A DNA stretch of 53,927 bases from Woeseiaceae bacterium (GTDB lineage Bacteria > Pseudomonadota > Gammaproteobacteria > Steroidobacterales > Woeseiaceae): the NCBI GenBank assembly GCA_021773055.1, contig JAJFKV010000057.1, forward strand, positions 1 through 53,927. Direction: 5' to 3'. Below the pieces are notes generated by a model that saw only the letters and a list, made by a program, of their open reading frames with translations, did not search any database and had not been told where the DNA came from. Both the position numbers and the translations under genes were made by a program. Positions 9,201 through 18,546 of this stretch are shown one piece after another; within the stretch, counting starts at the first letter, position 1; the number at the start of each line of letters is the position of its first letter.

Positions 9201-9277
9201 ATGCGACAACGGATCCAGCAACCTATCGATTGTTCGGCCGCGGCTACTATGTACGTTTAACGCAGTCATTCGAATAA
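6263..9277 (+). CDS. TonB-dependent outer-membrane receptor (large)
   Basis: The 1004-residue product has a signal peptide ending AMA at about residue 33. A TonB-box-like IEEIITTGSRIKR segment follows, then a plug domain containing SPVTVISREVL, IDLRGMGVDRTLTLINGKR and the VERVEILKDGASAVYGADAVAGVVNI-type motif. A large beta-barrel ends in an aromatic strand (VRLTQSFE). This is the TonB receptor class common in peptide- and carbohydrate-scavenging gammaproteobacteria; it imports a bulky nutrient across the outer membrane using ExbBD-TonB energy. The start has a GGGGAG element 6 nt upstream. It is a single-gene unit closed by a strong terminator, downstream of two regulators. The ligand is unknown. 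Confidence 0.9.
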   Translation: MFSNTNNLRTAVRLGLGIGASALAVGLAPNAMAQDVNADEPIEEIITTGSRIKRADLDSASPVTVISREVLLAQGITDVGNLLQSMPSMSGSPIGTTTNNGGNGSVQIDLRGMGVDRTLTLINGKRSVDGGDYQTIPANMIERVEILKDGASAVYGADAVAGVVNIITRRDFEGLEFTLQNADFFDMDNGEQNSIGVIAGKTFEGGNIVFGAEFVDQSQAFQSDAPWDYFQNSFYIYPEGCEAQIAAPYDGTATGGCYPIGSSRIPESRLSFFSVRDINDNGTPTNTADDFPNPGDHAGNGLFLVGTAATQPYTVGTIIPHDGRTYNYAPVNFIQTPYERTNVFVETNFELTDTVRFNAQVRGNFRESKQELAPMPFTGGDPMHDGFFVNPTTGVNTAFTGVSQDNYYLVQAITAHNANPANAANQLAFEPLVNPRRRMIETNRTFTQNITQIQAVVGLEGTFNDMDWEVSYNRGYRSRTDVDAGQFSGARLHNALGPSADLDGNGQPECYTDVTDPNTLITGCVPLNMFGGGVVDPVTSQPVTTTMTQDMIDYVSVDLIDHFTSTMDTASASISGSAFDMPGGEMGWAVGLGYWGQTFSGQPDSGKQSGAVTGNVGAGTNGSLYNTSVFAEVLLPAFDNGTQSLDLKGGARFDEWNAFDGEATWQFGIEFQAIESLKFRATAGTIFRAPTISDLFGGIVDNFPQFTDPCSAANIATSPGCTQIAPVTDSQVNTQVGGNPAIIPETGETFTAGLVWSPEFGDSDTTVTVDYWTVDIEDGISSLGVDKILTDCYVSQIASACNLVTRGADFSLASVFDTSLNVAEQGAQGIDTEVRWAIDSNIGSWSAAVLWSHLLERTKTGVPGEAEVDLSGRYTDPTAEDGGAYAVDKFNYSLQWSRNNLSVGYLGEYVSGLAADTFCNCFAGNAVDANGNPVYIQNVPHVLYHDVVVNYTFEQTGTNIAAGFTNITDEEPPFIEVGFNATTDPATYRLFGRGYYVRLTQSFE

Positions 9278-9328
9278 GATGGAAGGTCCACACTAAGAAT
9301 GCCGTAAGTGGTCAAATCCATTTGAGAG

Positions 9329-9359
9329 AATACCCGCACATCGTTGCGGGTATTTTTTT
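9329..9359 (+). terminator. Rho-independent terminator after the TonB receptor
   Basis: AATACCCGCA (9329-9338) pairs perfectly with TGCGGGTATT (9345-9354) around a 6-nt loop, and a run of seven T ends at 9359. It is the clearest intrinsic terminator in the window. Confidence 0.88.
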
Positions 9360-9544
9360 GTGCAAAATTAACGGTGTTGGGGGTGCAGTAGTCGGGTATG
9401 AGTTCGACCTGGTGCTTGAATATTTCTCAGCCTGCAGAATCACATGGGTCCACTGGTCGCTTTCAAGTTTCTGCTCGCTTACGCCATCATTGACCCGGTC
9501 CGCGAGGAAACCAAATCGAGGCGCGACCTGCACATCAACAGACT

Positions 9545-9555
9545 TGCCGGTCTGA
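9545..9555. other. Deletion junction in the SGNH pseudogene
   Basis: TGCCGGTCTGA here corresponds to two places in the long copy, 2881-2891 (TGTCGGGCTGG) and 3019-3029 (TGCCGGTCTGA), exactly 138 bp apart. A slip between these imperfect 11-nt direct repeats explains the in-frame loss. Confidence 0.75.
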
Positions 9556-9688
9556 CCGCCGCCAGCCCCTGTCGCCGGTTCGGCGGGCGAACGGTCACTA
9601 CTTCCGCCGCAACCAAAAAGGAAGACTGCAGCCGCGAGCATTAGTATTTTTTTCATAAGCCTCAACATTATTGGAGCGCATCGGCGAT

Positions 9689-9707
9689 GGGGTCTGACCC
9701 CTTTTTT
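9689..9707. repeat. REP-like palindrome GGGGTCTGACCCC with T-run
   Basis: The 13-nt palindrome is followed by six T. Elements of the form GGGGTC-N-GACCCC are common REP-type intergenic repeats in proteobacteria, mobilised by RAYT transposases. No RAYT gene is present here. With its T-run it may also act as a weak terminator between the FabR-like gene's 3' end and the pseudogene. Confidence 0.55.
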
Positions 9708-9731
9708 GCAGATTGGTTGCGATACAGCGTT

Positions 9732-10352
9732 TCAGGCTTCCTGATCCATTGCTTCGGCCCCGCGCATAATCATCCGCAGCTGGACGATGGCTGCCTTGAC
9801 GTGCCGCCCTCGATCCCCGGCTGGTCTATTGAGCAGCGCTATCCCGGTCGTGAACAAGATGGCGACCATGGAATTAGCGGCAAGCCGCGGATGCCCCAGC
9901 GGTACGCCTCTTTTTTTCGCGTCCCAGATCAGGAACTCAGCCAGGTCCCTGGACATCGTTGCGAACAACTTCTCAGCTGCTTCACGAAATACCGAATGCC
10001 GGGACATACTCTCCAGAAGGATCATTCGCGACATGCCCTGATTGGCGAAATTGTAATCGAATAGCGTCTCGACCGACGTGCGGATCAGCGAATGTCCGCC
10101 GGACGCCTGTTCCCGAACATGATGCATCAGGGTCAGAAGTGTCTTGCCGTGTTCCTCGATAAGCGCAAGTCCCAGGCCTTCCATGTCGTGGAAGTGGCGG
10201 TAGAAAGACGTCGGCGCGATGCCGGCAAGCTTGGCGACTTCCCTGAGGCTGAGCGCGTCGAAACTCCGACCCGAGGCTAGCTCGGCGGCCGCAGCATCCA
10301 AGAGTTTCTGCCGGGTTTCTGCTTTCTGCTTCTTTCTGGAGACCTTCAACAA
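9732..10352 (-). CDS. FabR-like TetR-family repressor of lipid metabolism
   Basis: The 206-residue product has a TetR HTH at ~15-60. The LSLREVAKLAGIAPTSFYRHF stretch is nearly that of FabR/DesT-type fatty-acid regulators, including GLGLALIEE after it, and it ends LQLRMIMRGAEA like FabR. FabR and DesT sense acyl-CoA or acyl-ACP pools and repress unsaturated fatty acid genes. Here the gene is divergent from acyl-CoA dehydrogenase-fadB-fadA, with two tandem GTACAnnTGTac sites between them. The likely job is control of this beta-oxidation set and of itself. Orthology to FabR proper is not certain. Confidence 0.85.
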   Translation of the reverse strand: MLKVSRKKQKAETRQKLLDAAAAELASGRSFDALSLREVAKLAGIAPTSFYRHFHDMEGLGLALIEEHGKTLLTLMHHVREQASGGHSLIRTSVETLFDYNFANQGMSRMILLESMSRHSVFREAAEKLFATMSRDLAEFLIWDAKKRGVPLGHPRLAANSMVAILFTTGIALLNRPAGDRGRHVKAAIVQLRMIMRGAEAMDQEA

Positions 10353-10417
10353 TTCGCCCCTTCAGTGCGGGATTGGCACGTTCGTGAACCTTAAGTGTGC
10401 ATCCTAGCAAAAGAATG

Positions 10418-10441
10418 GTACAGTTGTGCGTACACTTGTAC
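10418..10441. promoter_or_regulatory. Two tandem FabR/DesT-type operator candidates
   Basis: GTACAGTTGTGC (10418-10429) is followed directly by GTACACTTGTAC (10430-10441). The second is a perfect GTACA-NN-TGTAC inverted repeat and the first differs at one base of the right arm. This is the core of known FabR/DesT operators. The pair lies between the FabR-like gene and the acyl-CoA dehydrogenase start at 10476. Confidence 0.7.
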
Positions 10442-10475
10442 TCCGAAAGCGGCGAAAGCCCAAGAGAGAACCAGA

Positions 10476-12278
10476 ATGACTACCTACAAAGCCCCACTGC
10501 GGGACATGCGATTTGTTATGCAAGACCTGTTGCACTTCGAAAAACACTACCAGTCGCTGCCTGACTGCGAGGAGGTTAACCAGGAATTGATCGACGTAAT
10601 CCTGGGCGAGGCCAGCAAATTTTCGGAAGAGATTATCGGCCCGCTGAACGCCGTGGGCGACGAGGCCGGGTGTGAGATGCTGGAAAACGGCGAGGTCAAG
10701 ACGGCTCGCGGATTCAAAGAGGCTTACCAGCAATACGTTGATGGGGGCTGGCCGTCTTTGGATCAGCCCGCTCACTACGGAGGCCAGGACCTGCCCATGT
10801 CAATCGGCCTGCCGATTCGAGAAATGAATGGCACAGCCAACTGGTCCTGGTCGATGTACCCCGGACTTTCCCATGGCGCGATGGAGACCATCGAAGAACA
10901 CGGCTCCGAGGAACTCAAGGCGCTCTTCATGGAACCTCTGGTCAGTGGCCGATGGACCGGCACGATGTGCCTGACCGAGGCGCATTGCGGCACGGACCTG
11001 GGACTTTTGAAGACCAAGGCTGAACAGACTTCGAACGGCAGGTATCGAATTACCGGATCGAAGGTATTCGTATCCTCCGGTGAGCACGACCTCGCCGAGA
11101 ACATCGTTCACATCGTGTTGGCGCGCCTGCCTGACTCGCTCCCGGGAACAAAGGGCATCTCACTGTTTGTCGTACCGAAGTTCATTCCAGGGGACGACGG
11201 TTCCATCGCAGAACGTAACAACCTCTCGTGTGGCGCTCTCGAACGCAAGATGGGCATTCACGGAAACTCGACTTGCCTGATGAACTTCGACGGCGCAACC
11301 GGTTACCTGGTCGGGGAGGAAAACAAAGGCCTTAACCACATGTTCACATTCATGAACTTCGCCCGCCTCGGTACTGGTTTGCAGGGACTTGCGCACGCCG
11401 AACTCGCCTTCCAGAACTCTCTCGCTTACACCAGGGACCGCCTGCAAATGCGGTCTCTGTCCGGCCCGAAAAATCCTGCCGGACCGGCGGATCCGATCAT
11501 CGTGCACCCCGACGTACGTCGCATGCTATTGACGCAAAAAGCGTTTGCTGAAGGTGGTCGCGCATTGATCTACTTCGCCAGTACTCAAGGCGACATCCTG
11601 ACCAAGTCCGATGACCCGGAAGCTCGCGAACTTGCTAACCATGTACTGGGTTTCCTGACGCCCATTATCAAGGCATTCCTCACCGAGACGGGTTTCGAGA
11701 GTGCGAACCTCGGGCTGCAGTGTTTTGGCGGGCACGGCTATATCAATGAGTGGGGTGTGGAACAGAATGTGCGGGACGCCAGGATCGGCATGCTCTATGA
11801 AGGCACGACGGGCATCCAGGCACTGGACCTTTTAGGCAGAAAGGTGCTGGGTACACGAGGCGAGGCGCTGATGCCGGTAACGAGTTTCATCCTGGACTTC
11901 TGCAAGCGGTCCCGTGGCCGCAAGGAAATGCGCCCCTACCTGAAGACGCTGGTTCGACTGACGAAGCAGTGGAAGTCATTAACCCGAAAAATCGGCTTCG
12001 CCGCAATGCGCAACCGCGATGCTGTGGGTGCAGCCTCGGTCGACTACATCATGTTCTCAGGCTACATACTGCTCGGCGTTGCCTGGGCTGCCAGCGCGCG
12101 AGCTGCATATCGCAGACTCGAGCAAGGCACGAAGGAAGAGGCGTTTTATCGTGCGAAGATCCAGACGGCAGAATTTTATTTCGCCAAGATACTGCCGCGA
12201 ACCACGTCTCTTCTGGAAACGATGTCGACGGGTCCTGACCCACTAATGACGATGGACGAGAACCAATTCATGTTCTAG
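10476..12278 (+). CDS. Acyl-CoA dehydrogenase (long form with C-terminal extension)
   Basis: The 600-residue product would catalyse the first oxidation of beta-oxidation, acyl-CoA to 2-enoyl-CoA, with FAD. Visible are the MCLTEAHCGTDLG flavin/substrate motif, the ITGSKVFVSSGEHD segment and the FGGHGYINEWGVEQNVRDARI...YEGTTGIQALDLLGRKV block carrying the catalytic-region Glu. The C-terminal ~130 residues match the acyl-CoA dehydrogenase C-terminal extension of about 600-residue enzymes. I start at MTTYKAPLRDMRF, because a GAGAGAA element is ~6 nt upstream and family members begin this way. An upstream GTG at 10395 would put the operators inside the gene. fadB follows 33 nt later. Acyl chain preference is unknown. 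Confidence 0.9.
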   Translation: MTTYKAPLRDMRFVMQDLLHFEKHYQSLPDCEEVNQELIDVILGEASKFSEEIIGPLNAVGDEAGCEMLENGEVKTARGFKEAYQQYVDGGWPSLDQPAHYGGQDLPMSIGLPIREMNGTANWSWSMYPGLSHGAMETIEEHGSEELKALFMEPLVSGRWTGTMCLTEAHCGTDLGLLKTKAEQTSNGRYRITGSKVFVSSGEHDLAENIVHIVLARLPDSLPGTKGISLFVVPKFIPGDDGSIAERNNLSCGALERKMGIHGNSTCLMNFDGATGYLVGEENKGLNHMFTFMNFARLGTGLQGLAHAELAFQNSLAYTRDRLQMRSLSGPKNPAGPADPIIVHPDVRRMLLTQKAFAEGGRALIYFASTQGDILTKSDDPEARELANHVLGFLTPIIKAFLTETGFESANLGLQCFGGHGYINEWGVEQNVRDARIGMLYEGTTGIQALDLLGRKVLGTRGEALMPVTSFILDFCKRSRGRKEMRPYLKTLVRLTKQWKSLTRKIGFAAMRNRDAVGAASVDYIMFSGYILLGVAWAASARAAYRRLEQGTKEEAFYRAKIQTAEFYFAKILPRTTSLLETMSTGPDPLMTMDENQFMF

Positions 12279-12311
12279 CACGCCAGCACTTGTGAACAAG
12301 AGAGGAAAGAA

Positions 12312-15670
<3,359 letters not shown>

Positions 15671-15719
15671 ACGCGTCAGCCACATGGTTCCTACAAGGGG
15701 GTCGGTCGATTCGACAGCC

Positions 15720-16190
15720 TTACGACTGATCAACCGGGAGTTCGGTGGTGTCTTTGGGGGACTCGAAAACAATATTCGAACGAAGACGTGCAACCTCTGG
15801 GACTGCCAGTATCTTGGTCTGGGCTAATCGTGAATAGCCCTTCAAGTCAGTCGCGACAACCCGAAGAAGAAAGTCCGCGTCGCCACTGATACGGTGACAC
15901 TCGACTATCTCGGGAATAAGGTGCACCGCCCTGTGAAACGCTTCGGCAGCGTTCGTGTCCTGGGTTTTTAGTGTCACTTCGGCAAACGCCGCCACCTCAA
16001 ATCCCAATGCTGCCGGATCCAGCCGAGCAATGTATGCAGTGATTACATTCGTATTCTCGAGGCGCTTCAACCGTCTTTGCACTTGCGACACAGACAAGTG
16101 CACCGAATCTGCCAGGTCACTGAGTGTTGCACGCGCGTTCACCTGGATAGCCGCGAGAATTTTTCGATCCGTCTTGTCGATGTCCACCAT
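15720..16190 (-). CDS. Lrp/AsnC-family transcriptional regulator
   Basis: The 156-residue product begins MVDIDKTDRKILAAIQVNAR, the classic Lrp/AsnC start, with a winged HTH (~5-55; SVSQVQRRLKRLE). A C-terminal RAM ligand-binding/oligomerisation domain follows (VTLKTQD...VAECHRISGDADFLLRV-like). I chose the internal ATG at 16190 because the upstream extension has no family similarity. It is divergent from the thiamine-diphosphate enzyme and probably controls it in response to an amino acid. The ligand is not evident. Confidence 0.9.
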   Translation of the reverse strand: MVDIDKTDRKILAAIQVNARATLSDLADSVHLSVSQVQRRLKRLENTNVITAYIARLDPAALGFEVAAFAEVTLKTQDTNAAEAFHRAVHLIPEIVECHRISGDADFLLRVVATDLKGYSRLAQTKILAVPEVARLRSNIVFESPKDTTELPVDQS

Positions 16191-16351
16191 ATCGTAATTA
16201 TCGCATGCAGCAGAGTACTTGCACAATATTTTCGCTTTATTATTAGTTATTGGACATATTCTTTTCATTATTTGTCCATTCCTCACGATTATCACGAACC
16301 TTTCTCGCAACTCCAGTAATAGACTGGCGGTCGGATAAAGGAATTCTGAAA
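16191..16351. promoter_or_regulatory. Divergent regulatory region, Lrp-type gene / TPP enzyme
   Basis: This AT-rich 161-bp region contains TGGACA (16251-16256) and its complement TGTCCA (16273-16278) as an inverted repeat with a 16-nt AT-rich spacer. That geometry suits an Lrp-type dimer-of-dimers site. An AAAGGA ribosome-binding site at about 16337 serves the plus-strand gene. Confidence 0.45.
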
Positions 16352-18067
16352 ATGACGGACACGACCGAACTCGCGCAGACCGCGAATCACCACAGCCAGC
16401 AAACCGCACTTGATGGGGTATTCACCGGAGGTGAGGCCCTCGTCCTCGCAGCAAAGTCGAACGGGATTGATCAGGTCTTCGGCATTCCAGGGGCTCAGAC
16501 GTATCCCTTATTCGATGCGTTCAATCGCCATTCGATTGAACTCATCGTCCCTCGACACGAACAGGCCGCAGCGTACATGGCAATGGGGGCCGCGAAGTCG
16601 ACCGGGCAACCTGCAGCTTTTTCCGTTGTGCCGGGTCCTGGAGTCCTGAACGCCAGCGCCGCGCTGTGCACAGCGATGGGAAATTGCTCTCCGGTACTTT
16701 GTCTGACTGGAAACATACCGTCATCCTACCTGGGGGTTGGCCGCGGCCAGCTGCATGAATTGAAGGATCAACTGGGAACGTTACGTTCCATCATCAAAGA
16801 CGCTTTTCGTATTGATGACCTTGGCTCTACTTCGGCGACCGTCAACCAGGCTTTCCGCTCTATGACATCAGGTCGTCCCGGTCCGGTCTCGGTTGAGATG
16901 TGTTGGGATACGATGGCGAGTTCGGAAGCGATAACTATTTCCCCCGGCGATGGTCATGCCGAACAGCCACGCGTGGACGAGGACTTAATTGCAGCGGCAG
17001 CCGCGGCGATCGCAAAATCCAGGAAGCCGATGATTATGACCGGCGCGGGCGCACAACACGCCAGTCGGGAAGTACTTGCTCTCGCAGAGCTGCTGGACTG
17101 CCCGGTAACGGCATTTCGAAGTGGTCGGGGAGTTGTCTCCGAACACCATGATCTTGGTGTTTCTTCAGTCGCCGCACGAATTCTCTGGGACGAGTGCGAT
17201 CTTCTAATCGGCATTGGCTCACGTGTCGAAATGCCATACCTCCGCTGGCAACCTTCCGAAGACTACACGGACAGGCCAGATGACGATCGCTTCCTGATAC
17301 GAATCGATATTGACCCACTGGAGATGGCCCGCTTCCGACCCGACCTGGGCATCGTTGCAGATACGGCAGAAGCATGTGAGTTGCTGGTGAACAAGCTTGA
17401 GAAACTCGTCCGGAAGTCACCGGAGAGACGAGATCAAATCCAGGCTGCAAAAGTCAGAGCACAGCAGTTGATTCAATCAGTCCAGCCACATGTGGATTAT
17501 CTCAAGGTCATACGGGATATCCTGCCCGCAGATGGGTTCTTTGTGCCTGAGCTTTGCCAGGCCGGCTTTACATCTTTCTTCGGTTTTCCCGTGCTCAATC
17601 CACGAACCTATGTTTCTGAGGGTTTCCAGGGCACGTTGGGATTTGGCTATTCAACCGGCCTTGGTGTCAAAGTTGCAAACCCCGATAAGGCGGTTATCTC
17701 GATAAGCGGAGACGGCGGACTGATGTTTTCGATTCAAGAATTGGCGACAGCAGCAGCGTACGATATTGGATTGATTGCGATCGTGTTTAATAATGACTCA
17801 TTCGGAAACGTCCGTCGCGATCAGATCGATCGGTTCGGCGGACGAACAAGTGGTGCCGACCTTGTGAATCCCGACTTCGTAGATCTGGCCCACAGTTTCG
17901 GCTTATCAGGATTCAGGGTCAGCCGACCATCGGACCTCAGAAAAGTCCTTGCCAGGGCCGTTGATGAGAACAAACCGACGCTGATCGAAGTTCAAGTCGA
18001 GCGTGGCTCCGAAGCATCTCCCTGGTCGTTCATTCAGATGAACGATGCACCAACCTGGGCGGCATAG
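16352..18067 (+). CDS. Thiamine-diphosphate enzyme of the acetolactate-synthase family
   Basis: The 571-residue product has the three-domain POX/AHAS layout. The N-terminal Pyr domain has the catalytic Glu70 (VPRHEQAA), the central domain is at ~205-345, and the C-terminal PP domain has the GDG(453-455)...NN(480-481) metal/TPP motif. It could be a carboligase or 2-oxoacid decarboxylase. Relatives include acetolactate synthase, glyoxylate carboligase and sulfoacetaldehyde acetyltransferase, and sequence alone does not choose. I start at MTDTTELAQ, with AAAGGA upstream. No acetolactate synthase regulatory subunit is next to it, which argues against branched-chain biosynthesis. Its 3' end overlaps the converging soxG by 34 bp. 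Confidence 0.82.
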   Translation: MTDTTELAQTANHHSQQTALDGVFTGGEALVLAAKSNGIDQVFGIPGAQTYPLFDAFNRHSIELIVPRHEQAAAYMAMGAAKSTGQPAAFSVVPGPGVLNASAALCTAMGNCSPVLCLTGNIPSSYLGVGRGQLHELKDQLGTLRSIIKDAFRIDDLGSTSATVNQAFRSMTSGRPGPVSVEMCWDTMASSEAITISPGDGHAEQPRVDEDLIAAAAAAIAKSRKPMIMTGAGAQHASREVLALAELLDCPVTAFRSGRGVVSEHHDLGVSSVAARILWDECDLLIGIGSRVEMPYLRWQPSEDYTDRPDDDRFLIRIDIDPLEMARFRPDLGIVADTAEACELLVNKLEKLVRKSPERRDQIQAAKVRAQQLIQSVQPHVDYLKVIRDILPADGFFVPELCQAGFTSFFGFPVLNPRTYVSEGFQGTLGFGYSTGLGVKVANPDKAVISISGDGGLMFSIQELATAAAYDIGLIAIVFNNDSFGNVRRDQIDRFGGRTSGADLVNPDFVDLAHSFGLSGFRVSRPSDLRKVLARAVDENKPTLIEVQVERGSEASPWSFIQMNDAPTWAA

Positions 18068-18546
18068 GACACAGTACGGGCCGTTTCGGAGAACCACTCT
18101 TTCAAGTAGCGCTTGAAACTACGATCAACAGTAATTTCAAACACGTGACTTTCGGTTGATTCGACAATCGCTCCGATTCCGGCAAGGCGGGTTCGTGTGC
18201 ATGACCCTATCGAAAACACCGACTCTCGCAGATCGAGGCCTGTGCCGGAGGCCAGTACTTCGCGTGCGTGTCCACCGGCTATCCGGAGGCTAACGTTGGC
18301 GTCGGAGACGTCAACCACGGCAATTACACCGGAAAGCTGCGATTGGCATTGCGCAAGCATAGTACCGACGTCAACCGAGTCACTGATCACGAGACCGCGA
18401 TCCGGGCCCGCTGGCAAGCAGCGAACACCGTCTGCAAGTTTCAACTGTTCGAGGCAACGCGTATCGCCGCGGTGCACTTGAACGAGAATCACAGCCCGAT
18501 TGGCAAGTACTTTTAATTCGAATCGACGAGAAACGGTCTCAGGCAT
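18034..18546 (-). CDS. soxG: Sarcosine oxidase gamma subunit
   Basis: The 170-residue product shows the SoxG pattern: DVSDANVSLRIAGGHAREVLASG, DLRESVF.IGSCTRTRLAGI and the closing VDRSFKRYLKEWF. The gamma subunit is structural in heterotetrameric sarcosine oxidase and lies against alpha. Its start overlaps the end of soxA by 8 nt (AATGCCTGA), so the two are translationally coupled. Its 3' end overlaps the opposite-strand TPP gene by 34 bp. Confidence 0.85.
   Translation of the reverse strand: MPETVSRRFELKVLANRAVILVQVHRGDTRCLEQLKLADGVRCLPAGPDRGLVISDSVDVGTMLAQCQSQLSGVIAVVDVSDANVSLRIAGGHAREVLASGTGLDLRESVFSIGSCTRTRLAGIGAIVESTESHVFEITVDRSFKRYLKEWFSETARTVSYAAQVGASFI

Larger units (their letters stand above)
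9312..9668 (-). pseudogene. Truncated, internally deleted copy of the SGNH lipoprotein gene
   Basis: The 118-residue reading frame repeats the lipoprotein signal (MKK...LFGC), the linker and the KSVDVQVAPRF to SNSYPTTA part of the gene at 2318-3112 with few changes. It lacks 46 residues (138 bp) containing the GNSH catalytic block. Homology then ends at about 9390, where the frame runs through the TonB-receptor terminator into unrelated residues. Both catalytic blocks are gone, so it cannot be an active hydrolase. It keeps the ATG and the K-K signal start that the longer copy has lost. Confidence 0.85.

Noticed and set aside
10380..10389. GTTCGTGAAC palindrome as a further operator
   Set aside because: Short, of a different sequence from the FabR-type core, and likely by chance at this length.
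9982..10410. 142-codon minus-strand frame overlapping the FabR-like gene
   Set aside because: Shadow frame of the TetR gene with Arg/Cys-rich, unfamily-like sequence.
10395..10475. Upstream GTG start for the acyl-CoA dehydrogenase
   Set aside because: It would place both candidate FabR operators inside the coding region and adds 27 Cys-rich residues not seen in the family; the ATG at 10476 has a ribosome-binding site.
16250..16351. 34-residue N-terminal extension of the TPP enzyme
   Set aside because: It covers the inverted repeat of the regulatory region, and MTDTTELAQ at 16352 has a ribosome-binding site.
16191..16409. 73-residue N-terminal extension of the Lrp-type protein
   Set aside because: The canonical Lrp start MVDIDKTDRKIL is internal at 16190; the extension covers the divergent promoter region.
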